From Halomonas maura (GTDB lineage: Bacteria > Pseudomonadota > Gammaproteobacteria > Pseudomonadales > Halomonadaceae), in assembly GCF_030409305.1 (NCBI RefSeq), contig NZ_JAUFPQ010000018.1, positions 124,001-188,000 of the forward strand: a stretch of 64,000 nucleotides of DNA, read 5' to 3'. Both the position numbers and the translations under genes were made by a program. Below, piece after piece: positions 45,230 through 53,985 of this stretch; within the stretch, counting starts at the first letter, position 1, and each line of letters begins with the position of its first letter. Below the pieces are notes generated by a model. The model saw only the letters and a list, made by a program, of their open reading frames with translations, searched no databases and was not told where the DNA came from.

Positions 45230-46255
45230 ATGGCGACGAACAGCGATAACTACCAGTTTGGCATGTTGGCCAGTGACGATGTCAGGACAGGCTTCATTTC
45301 CGGTGTCACCTTCAGGAACAAGCCGGTCCAGTATTCGGTGGTGGATGGGCTGGCGGTGTTCGAGGGCTGCATCGTGCTCGGCACCGTCGAGCAGATGGAA
45401 GCCAGGGTGGCCGCCGTCCGCGCCGCCCAGCAGGCCGGAGACGAGGGCGCCATCGAACTGGGCGTGGGCATCACCGGCGCGCAGTATCGATGGCCGAATG
45501 CCCTGGTGCCCTATGATATCGACCCGGCCATGCCGAACCAGAGCCGCGTGACGGATGCGATCGCGCACTGGGAGCAACACACCAATATCCGCTTCGTGCA
45601 TCGCACCGCCGGCAATGCGGGCCAGTATCCCGACTACGTGCACTTCATGGCCGGCTCGGGCTGCTGGTCCTATGTCGGCATGCAGGGCGGCAAGCAGGAC
45701 ATCAGCCTCGCGGGAGGCTGCAGCACCGGCAATGCGATCCACGAGATCGGCCATGCGCTGGGCCTGTGGCACGAGCAGAGTCGTGAGGATCGGGACTCCC
45801 ATATCGTCGTGCACTGGGACAACATCCAGTCGGGCCGGGAGCACAATTTCAACCAGCACATCACCGACGGCGACGACTATGGGTCCTACGACTACGGCTC
45901 CATCATGCACTATCCGGGGACCGCCTTCTCCAAGAATGGCCAGCCCACGATCACCACCCTTCCCCCGGGGATCGCCATCGGTCAGCGAAACGCCCTGAGC
46001 GATCACGACATCGCCACGATCCACGCCATGTACACCACCTGGCATGGCAACAAGGCGGTGCTCAAGACCTACAGTACCCACCATGCCCAGAATGCCTGGG
46101 CCTATCTCCAGGACCTGGGATGGCGAAAGGTCGAGACGGGCAGTGCGGATGGCATCACCAACACCTTCCTGGCCCTGTGCGACGCACAGGCCAACAACCG
46201 GAACGTCAGCGTCTATGCCGATGGTAACAAGCTGTATCGGATGTACCTGCTCTAG
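45230..46255 (+). CDS. Astacin-like (M12A) metalloprotease with shared C-terminal domain
   Basis: 341 residues from ATG 45230, chosen for the GGGGAGGGGG just upstream. The astacin zinc site HEIGHALGLWHEQSRED lies at 171-187 (His171, Glu172, His175, His181) and the Met-turn SIMHY at 224-228. Residues ~1-80 are a pro-like region. Residues 271-341 form a separate domain (KTYST, QNAWA, GWRK, DGITNTF, LYRMYLL) that recurs in the next gene and in the M6-type protease at 47610. No signal peptide is visible, odd for an astacin. First gene of the cluster. Confidence 0.88.
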   Translation: MATNSDNYQFGMLASDDVRTGFISGVTFRNKPVQYSVVDGLAVFEGCIVLGTVEQMEARVAAVRAAQQAGDEGAIELGVGITGAQYRWPNALVPYDIDPAMPNQSRVTDAIAHWEQHTNIRFVHRTAGNAGQYPDYVHFMAGSGCWSYVGMQGGKQDISLAGGCSTGNAIHEIGHALGLWHEQSREDRDSHIVVHWDNIQSGREHNFNQHITDGDDYGSYDYGSIMHYPGTAFSKNGQPTITTLPPGIAIGQRNALSDHDIATIHAMYTTWHGNKAVLKTYSTHHAQNAWAYLQDLGWRKVETGSADGITNTFLALCDAQANNRNVSVYADGNKLYRMYLL

Positions 46256-46323
46256 CGGCACGCCCTGCCGCCAGGGCAGCTCACACGGCCTGACGATTCC
46301 ATGAACAAGAGGGGGCGACGACC

Positions 46324-46542
46324 ATGTGGAACAACGGCAAAACGGTCCAGCAGGTGTACAGCACGCATCACTCGCAGAATGCCTGGGCCAATATCCAGGG
46401 GATGGGCTGGCGAAAGATCAAGACCGGCGCGACGGATGGCGTGACCAATACCTTTTGCCTGCTGAGTGCCGCCAAGGCGAACAACCGGACCGTGAACGTC
46501 TATATCGTGGATAACCGCATCGAGCGAGCCTACATGAATTGA
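46324..46542 (+). CDS. Stand-alone copy of the shared protease C-terminal domain
   Basis: 72 residues, made of nothing but the domain found at the C-termini of the two proteases: YSTHHSQNAWA, GMGWRKIKTG, DGVTNTF and KANNRTVNVY line up without gaps. The N-terminus MWNNGKTVQQ corresponds to the start of the domain in the others. It is a complete gene with AAGAGGGGG upstream, not a fragment. A free-standing copy beside fused copies suggests a binding or inhibitor/immunity-like role, or a subunit of an assembled complex. Confidence 0.8.
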   Translation: MWNNGKTVQQVYSTHHSQNAWANIQGMGWRKIKTGATDGVTNTFCLLSAAKANNRTVNVYIVDNRIERAYMN

Positions 46543-46605
46543 CCCGGGGCGCTGCGCGCGATGCCGAGCCGGCACGACGGCCTCGAAGAGGACAGGAGAA
46601 CAGAG

Positions 46606-47178
46606 ATGTGCCCGGACACGATCAACATCAATATCAACATGCCCGCCGGGGATGCCATGCCCCAGGGAGCCGGGGGCGGGGTGGTCACCTCCCTCGATGC
46701 CGGGGCCGCCGAGGGACCGCCGCCCGACGGGAGTGCAGGCGCCGCCATGCTCCAGGGGGACCTGGCGGCAGCACCTCCCCCCGAGCCGCTGGGGGGAGCC
46801 GCCCTCACTCTGGGTGACGTGGGCGAGGGGCCGCCGCCCGAGGAGGTGGGGGGAGTCGCCTTCACTCTGGGTGACGTGGGCGAGGGGCCGCCGCCCGAGG
46901 AAGTCGTGGGTGCCGCCTTCGCCGAGGGCGATGGTGACGTGGCGCCACCGCCCGATGAGGCCCTCGGTGCAGCCGCTTCGGCCATGGCCGAAGCGCCGCC
47001 ACCGCCGGATCTCATGGCCGCCGAGGCCGAGGCGGGCGTGTCGGCCGAGGCGCCGCCCGGCCCCGAGGCCCCCGATGCGCCGGCGATGGACGACGGCGAG
47101 GCAGGTGGCGATCCCGGGAGCAAGCGTTCGGCAGGCAAGTCTGCCGCATCGCCCAAGCCCCCCAAGACCAGGAAGTGA
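46606..47178 (+). CDS. Acidic Pro/Gly/Ala-rich repeat protein
   Basis: 190 residues from ATG 46606, with AGGAG upstream. Low complexity: Pro-Pro-Pro motifs every ~19-30 residues. Two near-identical 19-residue units, LGDVGEGPPPEEV, sit at about 68-105 and are also repeated in DNA with a 57-bp period. The start reads MCPDTINININMPAG; the C-terminus is Lys-rich (KRSAGKSAASPKPPKTRK). It lacks a signal peptide and predicted fold, so it is probably an intrinsically disordered linker, scaffold or secretion-associated protein. The frame matches its neighbours' codon usage and is not an antisense artefact. Confidence 0.6.
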   Translation: MCPDTINININMPAGDAMPQGAGGGVVTSLDAGAAEGPPPDGSAGAAMLQGDLAAAPPPEPLGGAALTLGDVGEGPPPEEVGGVAFTLGDVGEGPPPEEVVGAAFAEGDGDVAPPPDEALGAAASAMAEAPPPPDLMAAEAEAGVSAEAPPGPEAPDAPAMDDGEAGGDPGSKRSAGKSAASPKPPKTRK

Positions 47179-47187
47179 TCCGAACCG

Positions 47188-47553
47188 ATGTCGCCACCTG
47201 CCCCAGCCCGTGTCCATGGCGTCCTCGTCCTTGGCGGGGAGGTGGCGAGCTTTTCCGGCGCCATCCTTCACGTCTACCTCGAGGACGTCAGTCGCAGCGA
47301 CGCGCCCGCCACGCCCGTGGCCAGGGCGTCGATTCCCAACCTTCACCATCGGGCGGGTGAGGTGTCCCGGTTCGATTTCGATTTGAGGGGGGATCCCGTC
47401 GACCCCGCCGCGCACTACTCGGTACGCGCCCATGTCGACCTCGACGGCAGCGGCCAGCTGGCACCGGGCGATCTCGTCACCGTGCAGAGCTTCCCGGTGC
47501 TGACGTTCGGGCATCCGGACCGCGTGACGCTCAGCGTGAAGCAGATCGCGTAG
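47188..47553 (+). CDS. YbaY/YscW-like beta-sandwich domain protein
   Basis: 121 residues. The pattern SGAILHVYLEDVSRSDAPATPVA, FDFDLRGDP and YSVRAHVDLDGSGQLAPGDL matches the PF09619-type domain of YbaY lipoproteins and type III secretion pilotin relatives, but the lipoprotein signal is missing. In known members the domain is periplasmic and chaperone-like. Here it starts 9 bp after the Pro-rich gene and precedes the M6-type protease, so it may chaperone or gate the proteases. Confidence 0.75.
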   Translation: MSPPAPARVHGVLVLGGEVASFSGAILHVYLEDVSRSDAPATPVARASIPNLHHRAGEVSRFDFDLRGDPVDPAAHYSVRAHVDLDGSGQLAPGDLVTVQSFPVLTFGHPDRVTLSVKQIA

Positions 47554-47609
47554 CCGCAGGTGACGAGGGTGGTGAGGCGGCCGGCACGGGATTCCCCGAG
47601 GAGGCCCCC

Positions 47610-49175
47610 ATGTGTGACCAGCGTTGCATCGTCCCTCCCTCGCCGGAGCTGGAAGAACGCATCATCCGCTCGCGCCAGGAACTGCTGGCCGGGCACACCC
47701 TGCCCGACGCGCCCACGGCCGATGTCCTCGACCTGCGCAGCGTGACGCGCATCCTGACCCGCCCGCCCAAGACGCGGGCCCACACCCTCATCTCCCATAG
47801 GGTCGACTTCGCGCCCATCACCGGCGTGCGCCGGGCGCTCGTGCTGCTGGTGGACTTCTCCGACGCGGCGGCGACTCAGTCCCAGGGCCACTACCAGGAC
47901 ATGCTGTTCTCGGTGGGCAGCCATGCCACCGGCAGCATGCGTGACTACTACCGGGAAGCGTCCTACCACCAGCTCGACGTCACCGGCGAGGTCAGCGGCA
48001 CCGGCGGCGACACCGCGGGCTGGTACCGCGCGCCCCAGACCAAGGCCTACTACACCAATGGCGACTATGGGTTCGGCGCCTATCCCCGCAACGCCCAGAA
48101 GCTGGTCGAGGACGTCGTCGACCTGGCCGCCCCGCACGTCAACTTCGCCGATTATGACAACGACGGCGACGGCGTGGTCGATGCGCTGGTCATCATCGCC
48201 GCCGGCTCGGGGGGAGAGGTGACCGGCGACACCGGCGATATCTGGTCCCACAAGTGGGGCATTACCCCGCGGACCGTCGATGGCGTCCAGGTGAGGAACT
48301 ACTTCATGGCGCCGGAGGACGGTCGCGTGGGGGTCATGGCCCATGAGCTCGGCCACCTGCTGATGAAGTGGCCGGATCTCTACGACACTGACTACACCTC
48401 ACGGGGCACGGGACGCTGGGACCTGATGGCCGGCGGCAGCTGGAACGACGGGGGCCATACCCCCGCGCACCCCACCGCCTGGTGCAAGGTCAAGGCGGGC
48501 TGGGTCACGCCGACGACGATCTTCAATGCCCAGCAGAGCGTGACACTGCAACCCTACGCCAGCCACCCCGACGTCTACCGCTTGCCCATCGGCAGCGCCG
48601 ACAGCAAGGAGTACTTCCTCGTCTCCAACCGCCAGCAGGCGGGGTTCGACACCCACCTGCCGGGGGCGGGCTGCCTCATCGAGCATGTCGATGACAACCA
48701 GTCCAACAACACTGACGAGACCCACTACCTGGTCAATATCGAGCAGGCCGATGGCCAGGCGCACCTGAACAGCAACGCCAACGCCGGGGATGCGGAGGAT
48801 CCCTATCCCACCGTCGGCAACGACGCCTTCGCCGTGGATACCACGCCGGACAGCAAGGCCTACGACGGCTCGGATTCCCGGGTGGCGGTGACCGCCATCC
48901 AGCGGGTGGGGGACACCATCACGGCCGACATCAACGTGGGAGGCGTGGCCATCAAGGCGTGGCACCACAACAGGGCGGTGCTCAAGACCTACAGCACCTA
49001 TCACTCGCAGAATGCCTGGGCGAGCGTCCAGGGGCTCGGCTGGCGCAAGATCGAGGCGGGCAGTGCCGATGGGGTGACCAACACCTTCCTGGCCCTGTGC
49101 GAGGCGCAGGCCAGCGGCCATCAGGTCAGTGTCTATGCCGATGGTGACACGCTCTACCGCATGTACCTGCTGTAG
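47610..49175 (+). CDS. M6-like metalloprotease with shared C-terminal domain
   Basis: 521 residues. Immune-inhibitor-A/M6-type zinc site HELGH at 245-249 (GVMAHELGHLLMKWPDLYD) and the downstream WDLMAGGSWN at 270-279. The calcium-like loop DYDNDGDGVVDAL is at 181-193. Residues ~280-450 are a beta-rich region. Residues 451-521 repeat the ~70-residue domain of the astacin-like protein almost exactly, ending in the same LYRMYLL. No signal peptide; the start MCDQRCIVPP resembles the MC start of the Pro-rich protein. Two unrelated catalytic folds with one tail argue that the tail carries targeting or binding. Confidence 0.88.
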   Translation: MCDQRCIVPPSPELEERIIRSRQELLAGHTLPDAPTADVLDLRSVTRILTRPPKTRAHTLISHRVDFAPITGVRRALVLLVDFSDAAATQSQGHYQDMLFSVGSHATGSMRDYYREASYHQLDVTGEVSGTGGDTAGWYRAPQTKAYYTNGDYGFGAYPRNAQKLVEDVVDLAAPHVNFADYDNDGDGVVDALVIIAAGSGGEVTGDTGDIWSHKWGITPRTVDGVQVRNYFMAPEDGRVGVMAHELGHLLMKWPDLYDTDYTSRGTGRWDLMAGGSWNDGGHTPAHPTAWCKVKAGWVTPTTIFNAQQSVTLQPYASHPDVYRLPIGSADSKEYFLVSNRQQAGFDTHLPGAGCLIEHVDDNQSNNTDETHYLVNIEQADGQAHLNSNANAGDAEDPYPTVGNDAFAVDTTPDSKAYDGSDSRVAVTAIQRVGDTITADINVGGVAIKAWHHNRAVLKTYSTYHSQNAWASVQGLGWRKIEAGSADGVTNTFLALCEAQASGHQVSVYADGDTLYRMYLL

Positions 49176-49190
49176 CGGGGTGGGCACCTG

Positions 49191-49508
49191 TCACGGCTCG
49201 GCCTGCCTCAGCCGGGAGAGCTGGAACAGGCCGTGCCGGGCATCGCCGAGATACTCGGCCTCCGCCAGGAAGACGCACCCCGGGTGGAGGCCGGCGGTCG
49301 GCTCGAAGGTAAAGCCCGCCACGGTGGTGCCCACTCGGCGCTGGGCCAGGTCGGGACCCTCGCGAGGAGAGGAGGCCAGCAACGCGAAGGTCAGCTCGTG
49401 CTTGTCGGGGAAGCGGGCCGACCGCTCGAGCGACACCAGCTTGCCCTTGACGTCGCAGTGGTTGGGCGGCGCCGTGATGCCGCCTGGTCCGGTCGTGGCC
49501 ACCGGCAC
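49191..49508 (-). CDS. Hypothetical protein downstream of tupA
   Basis: 105 residues from GTG 49508, or 103 from the second GTG at 49502, which has better spacing from GGAGGAG. Beta-rich and Cys-containing (HCDVKGKLVSLE, HPGCVFLAEAEYLGD), without signal peptide or known motif. It converges with the M6-type protease gene (16 bp between stops) and lies 77 bp after tupA on the same strand, so it could be read with the tup genes. Real coding is likely because the opposite-strand frame is compositionally odd. Confidence 0.5.
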   Translation of the reverse strand: MPVATTGPGGITAPPNHCDVKGKLVSLERSARFPDKHELTFALLASSPREGPDLAQRRVGTTVAGFTFEPTAGLHPGCVFLAEAEYLGDARHGLFQLSRLRQAEP

Positions 49509-49585
49509 TCCTCCCCGTCATAACGGCTGTGGCGCCCGTGCTTCCAGTCTATGCCAAGCGGGCCAGCGTCGCCGGGCGCGACCGC

Positions 49586-50395
49586 TCAGTCGGCGTTGGG
49601 GAAGAACAGCTGCTGGCCCTTCACCTCGAAGGCGGCGATGGCCTGCTGACCCTCGTCGGAGAGCAGCCAGTCGTGCCACTGCGCGGCCAGGTCGTGCTTG
49701 AGGTGCGGGTGTGTCTCCGCAGAGAGCCGCAGGCTGCCGTACTGGTTGAACAGCGCCTCGTCGCCCTCGAAGAGCAGCTCGAGGTTCTGGCGGTTGTCGA
49801 AGGCCACCCAGGTGGCGCGGTCCGACATCACGTAGGCGTCCATGCCGGCGGCGGTGTTGAGCGTCGGCCCCATGCCACTGCCCAGCTCGCGATACCACTC
49901 GCCGCCGGGTTCGATGCCGGCGGCGTCCCACAGGCGCAGTTCGGCCCGGTTGGTGCCGCTGTCGTCGCCCCGGGAAGCGAAGGGAGCCTCGGCCTGGGCG
50001 ATCCGCGAGAAGGCCTGTTCGACGCTCTCGGCCTCACGGATGCCCGCCGGGTCCTCGGCCGGGCCGATGATCACGAAGTCGTTGTACATCACGTCGGCCC
50101 GCTCGCTGGCGTAGCCGTCGGCGACGAAGCGCTCCTCGCCCTCGGTGTCGTGCACCAGCAGGCTGTCGGCGTCGCCGCGGCGGGCGATCTCGAAGGCCTG
50201 GCCGGTGCCTACGGCGACCACCCGCACCGCGATGCCGCTGGCCTCGCGGAACTGCGGGATGATGGCGTCGAACAGGCCCGAGTTCTCGGTGGAGGTGGTC
50301 GAGGCCAGGGTGATGTAGGGCGCCTCGTCCTGGGCGACGGCGGTCATCGAGAGGCCCATCAGGCCGAGGGTGGCGAGGGTGAGTCCTGTACGCAT
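49586..50395 (-). CDS. tupA: Tungstate ABC transporter substrate-binding protein
   Basis: 269 residues from the second ATG at 50395; the first ATG at 50404 overlaps the AAGGA ribosome site. The signal peptide ends near AVAQ. The TTSTENSGLFDAI segment near 33-45 is the tungstate-binding signature of TupA. SRGDDSGTNRAELRLW near 140-155 is likewise conserved. It captures tungstate in the periplasm for molybdo/tungsto-enzymes. Last of tupB-tupC-tupA, an unusual order. Confidence 0.94.
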   Translation of the reverse strand: MRTGLTLATLGLMGLSMTAVAQDEAPYITLASTTSTENSGLFDAIIPQFREASGIAVRVVAVGTGQAFEIARRGDADSLLVHDTEGEERFVADGYASERADVMYNDFVIIGPAEDPAGIREAESVEQAFSRIAQAEAPFASRGDDSGTNRAELRLWDAAGIEPGGEWYRELGSGMGPTLNTAAGMDAYVMSDRATWVAFDNRQNLELLFEGDEALFNQYGSLRLSAETHPHLKHDLAAQWHDWLLSDEGQQAIAAFEVKGQQLFFPNAD

Positions 50396-50457
50396 GCTTG
50401 GCATCCTTGTGTGGCGTTGCGTGGTTGCGATGGCGGTCGTGATGGCGATGGGCGGGG

Positions 50458-51186
50458 CTACCAGACCAGCTCCCCGCGCAGGAAGGCCGCCGCCTGCGGG
50501 GTGGCGGGGGCCGTGAAGAAACGCTCGGCCGGGGTATGCTCGAGGAGCCGGCCGCCGCAGAGGAAGATCACCTCGTCGGCCAGGCGACGGGCCTGGTGCA
50601 GGTCGTGGGTACTCATCAGGATGCGCGTGCCACGCCGGTGGAAGTCGGTCACGGCATCCTCCACCGCCTTGATGGCGGCAGGGTCCAGCGCCGAGGTGGG
50701 CTCGTCGAGGAACAGCATCCGGGGTTCGAGCAGCCAGGCACGGGCCAGCGCCAGGCGCTGCTGCTCACCACCGGACAGCACCCGGGCCGGGCGGCGGGCC
50801 AGCGCGCCCAGGCCGAAGCGCTCCAGGGCCTCCCGGGCCAGGGGGCGGCGGCGGCGCCAGGGCGTGCCGTTGACGCCCAGCGCGTAGCAGAGGTTGTCCA
50901 GGGCGGAGCGCTTGAGCAACACCGGGCGCTGGAAGACCATGGCCTGGCGGGGGATCTCGCCCTGCCAGCGGACCCGCCCATGGGTGGGCGGCAGCAGGCC
51001 ATGGGCCAGGCGCATCAGCAGGCTCTTGCCGGCGCCGTTGGGTCCCAGCACCAGGGTGCGCCGGCAGCCGTCCAGACGCAGGCAGAGATCGCTCAGCAGC
51101 GCCTGGCCACGGTGGTGGAAGCCCAGCCCCTCGAGTTCGAGGGGCGCGATGCAGGCCGGGGTGTGGAGCTGGAGCATGTCGTTCAT
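50458..51186 (-). CDS. tupC: Tungstate ABC transporter ATPase
   Basis: 242 residues from ATG 51186; longer frames upstream are tupB in another frame. Walker A GPNGAGKSL near 46-54, Q-loop AMVFQRP, signature LSGGEQQRL, Walker B MLFLDEPTSALD, H-loop MSTHD. The start overlaps the end of tupB by 4 bp. Energises tungstate import. Confidence 0.92.
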   Translation of the reverse strand: MNDMLQLHTPACIAPLELEGLGFHHRGQALLSDLCLRLDGCRRTLVLGPNGAGKSLLMRLAHGLLPPTHGRVRWQGEIPRQAMVFQRPVLLKRSALDNLCYALGVNGTPWRRRRPLAREALERFGLGALARRPARVLSGGEQQRLALARAWLLEPRMLFLDEPTSALDPAAIKAVEDAVTDFHRRGTRILMSTHDLHQARRLADEVIFLCGGRLLEHTPAERFFTAPATPQAAAFLRGELVW

Positions 51187-51887
51187 CCCAGCCGCCTCCT
51201 CGCCGTCTCGCCGACCAGGTGCGCCGCGGCGTTGACCAGCGCCACCAGGCCGAGCAGCACGATGCCCAGGCCCAGCGCCAGGGGCAGGTTGCCCTTGCTG
51301 GTCTCGAGCACGATGGCCGTGGTCATCACCCGGGTCACCCCGTCGATATTGCCGCCGACGATCATCACCGCGCCGACCTCGGCGCTGGCCCGGCCGAAGC
51401 CGGCCAGCACCACCGTCATCAGGCCGAGGCGGGCGTCCCACAGCAGGGTGGGGATCATGCGCGTGCGGGACAGGCCCAGGGAGCGCAGCTGCTCGCGGTA
51501 TTCCAGGTGCAGTTCCTCCACCTGCTGGCGGGTCAGGGCGGCGATGATCGGCAGCACCAGCAGCAGCTGGGCCACCACCATGGCGCCGGGGGTGAACAGC
51601 AGCCCGAGGTCGCCCAGCGGGCCGGCCCGGGACAGCAGCAGGTAGACCGCCAGGCCGGCCACCACCGGCGGCAGGCCCATCAGGGCGTTGAGCACCACCA
51701 CCAGCACGCCGCGTCCCGGGAAGCGCCACAGCGCCAGGGCGGCGCCCAGCGGCAGGCCCAGCAGCGCGGCGATCAGCACCGCCGTCAGCGAGACCTTGAG
51801 CGACAGCACGACGATGCCGAGCAGCGCCGGATCCAGGTCGAGGATCAGCGCGAGCGCGGTGGCGAAGGCGGAGTCGTGCTGGGGCAT
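51183..51887 (-). CDS. tupB: Tungstate ABC transporter permease
   Basis: 234 residues from ATG 51887, with CAGGAGAA upstream. About five membrane helices, MGLPPVVAGLAVYLLLS near 68-84, and the EAA-type loop YREQLRSLGLSRTRMIPTLLWDARLG near 139-164, with SAEVGAVMIVGGNIDGVTRVMTT typical of TupB/ModB-type permeases. First gene of the operon, divergent from the regulator at 52008. Confidence 0.92.
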   Translation of the reverse strand: MPQHDSAFATALALILDLDPALLGIVVLSLKVSLTAVLIAALLGLPLGAALALWRFPGRGVLVVVLNALMGLPPVVAGLAVYLLLSRAGPLGDLGLLFTPGAMVVAQLLLVLPIIAALTRQQVEELHLEYREQLRSLGLSRTRMIPTLLWDARLGLMTVVLAGFGRASAEVGAVMIVGGNIDGVTRVMTTAIVLETSKGNLPLALGLGIVLLGLVALVNAAAHLVGETARRRLG

Positions 51888-52007
51888 CCCATTCTCCTGA
51901 CGTTTCCAGGCATGATGTGCCCTGTGTAAGCTGCTTGCATCGGGTAGTGAAAAATATGCAGCAAAACACCTGATAATGACATTCCGAGGGCGACGGGAGG
52001 CGAGGGA

Positions 52008-52910
52008 ATGACGACGGACCTCAGCGGGGCCGGGCCGGCCTACCTGACCACCGCCGAGGTGGCCGAGTACCTGCGCCTCAAGCCGCGCAAGGTCTATGAC
52101 CTGGTGCGCCAGGGGCAGATCCCCTGCACCCGGGCCACCGGCAAGCTGCTGTTTCCCCGCCAGAGCATCGACCTGTGGCTGATGAGCCACCTGGAGGGCG
52201 ACCAGCCGGGAAGCCGTCCGGTGCCGGCGGTGCTCGCCGGCAGCCAGGACCCGCTGCTGGAATGGGCGGTGCGCGAGAGCGGGGCGGGTCTGGCTACCCT
52301 GTGCCACGGCAGCGGGGATGGCGTGCGTCGCCTGCTCGCCGGGGAGGCCATGGTGGCCGGCCTGCACCTGGTGGACGAGGTCAGCGGGCGCTACAACCGG
52401 CCCGAGGCCCTGGGGCTTGCCGGCCTGCGCGACCTGGTGATGGTGCGCTGGGCGACGCGACGCCAGGGGCTGCTGTTGGCCCCGGACAATCCCCTGGGCA
52501 TCATGCGGCTGGCCGACCTGGCCCGGCCGGGGGTGCGGCTCGCCCATCGCCAGGCCGGGGCCGGGGCCCAGCGGCTGCTGGGCTGGCTGCTGCGACGGGC
52601 CGGGGTGGCAGCCGAGCGGCTCGCCGTCACCGCTCATCCCTCGCTCAGCGAGGACGACCTGGCGCTGGCCATTCGCCAGGGCGAGGCCGACGCGGGGCTC
52701 GGGGTGGAGGCCGCCGCCCGGCGCCAGGGGCTGGCCTTCGTGGCGCTCCACGACGAGGCCTTCGACCTGGCCCTGCGCCGACGCAGCTACTTCGAGCCGC
52801 CGCTGCAGCGGCTGTTGGCCTTCGCCCGGGAGCCGCGCTTTCGCGAGCGCGCCGAGGCGCTCGGCGGCTACGACGTCGGCGAACTCGGCCGGGTGACCTA
52901 CAACGCCTGA
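52008..52910 (+). CDS. Excisionase-type HTH regulator with periplasmic-binding-like sensor
   Basis: 300 residues. Residues ~11-62 are a MerR/excisionase-like DNA-binding domain (LTTAEVAEYLRLKPRKVYDLVRQGQIPC). The rest is a PBP-like (PF12727 type) domain (LHLVDEVSGRYN, GIMRLADLARPGVRL) that in relatives senses molybdate or tungstate. Divergent from tupB with a 120-bp gap, so it very likely controls the tup operon. It is a cytoplasmic one-component regulator; the metal sensed is inferred from context. Confidence 0.88.
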   Translation: MTTDLSGAGPAYLTTAEVAEYLRLKPRKVYDLVRQGQIPCTRATGKLLFPRQSIDLWLMSHLEGDQPGSRPVPAVLAGSQDPLLEWAVRESGAGLATLCHGSGDGVRRLLAGEAMVAGLHLVDEVSGRYNRPEALGLAGLRDLVMVRWATRRQGLLLAPDNPLGIMRLADLARPGVRLAHRQAGAGAQRLLGWLLRRAGVAAERLAVTAHPSLSEDDLALAIRQGEADAGLGVEAAARRQGLAFVALHDEAFDLALRRRSYFEPPLQRLLAFAREPRFRERAEALGGYDVGELGRVTYNA

Positions 52911-52999
52911 ACAGTGATGCCTGAGATATCCTGGGCGAGTCACAGCGAACCCTGCTCCAGTGCTCTGGTGTCCAGCTGCAATCACCCACGGTCCCGGAT

Positions 53000-53155
53000 A
53001 TGAGCGGCACGATCGGTGAAATTCGCGATGTGTGTGCCGACAGGACTGGCATCTCGTTGTACATCGGCACCCTGAGCAAGGCGCTTCAGGAGGCAGGTAT
53101 CACGCGCCACAAGGACGCTCCCCTGATTAACTCACATAGCCGGAGAGATTTGTAA
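53000..53155 (+). pseudogene. IS630-like transposase fragment (HTH region)
   Basis: A 51-codon frame whose TIGEIRDVCADRTGIS followed by TLSKALQEAGITRHK follows the usual IS630-family helix-turn-helix pattern before the DDE domain. No DDE motifs follow and the frame stops at 53155, so only a scar remains. Assignment by pattern memory; moderate. Confidence 0.45.
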
Positions 53156-53194
53156 ACACCCTCCAACACTACAGCCGTAACGATAGTGGTGATT

Positions 53195-53985
53195 ATTCAT
53201 GAGCCGCCATCCGGGCTCGCTGCTGCCGACAATGGCACTGCCAAGCCGGTACCGATGCTTTCGTCGTCAGTCCGACCATTGAAGGACATGTGACAAGGCC
53301 TGTTGTCCGTGCCATAGCCATCGAGCGATCAACCGCCTGATCTCGGGATGTCCACTGGATCCTGTCGGCAACAGTTTTATCGACGCGCCTCTTCCGAAGG
53401 CTGCAGCCTCATCAGGGATGCCATGGTCCAGTCGTACAGCGTTCGTGCCCGAGCCGGCGGATGATGTCCGCCGCGTGTCATCCGACAGTGCCGCCGCGAT
53501 CTCGTCGGCTCGCGTGTAGTGAGCTCTGCCACCACAAGGGTTCGTTGCAAGTCACTGCTAAAACAAAGCGGTGGGCACGATCCCACAGCCAAAGACGCAG
53601 GCTGCGGTTGCCACCATAGACGCTATCCCTCGTCACCCGGGAGGCCGGTATCCCCTGGTCCAGCGCATGCTCCAGCATGCGACGGGCGAGCTCTGGCTTG
53701 TTGGAAAGCCGACGACATCGGGAATCCGGGCACGCCGGCAACGCTCACGATCCTGTGTCCAGGCCTTGTGCAAGTCCAGGGCGCGATCCGACAAGTACTG
53801 CATCCCATCCGGGGTGGCATCCCCGAGCCACTCGGCAAGATGCCAGCTATTCGTACGTTCGCAATGACTGAGCAGCCCCTGGAGATAGCGCAGCGCGATC
53901 GCGCATTTCCGAACGGGGAAAGCGCGGGCCTAACCGATCCGCCAGGTCATCCGACAATGCTGAGACAGAGATCGAGCTCTTGCAT
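53195..53985 (-). pseudogene. IS701-like transposase, decayed
   Basis: Reading the minus strand in several frames gives the IS701 order. N-terminal: ALRYLQGLLSHCERTNSWHLAE and GDATPDGMQYL (about 53890-53790). DDE core: TRDSVYGGNRSLRLWL and FVLAVTCNEPLWW (about 53680-53545). C-terminal: LYDWTMASL and HVLQWSDWRRKH-like pieces (about 53425-53270). At least three frameshifts and a deletion in the middle make it dead. Together with the IS630-like scar this marks 53.0-54.0 kb as an insertion hot spot. Confidence 0.75.
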
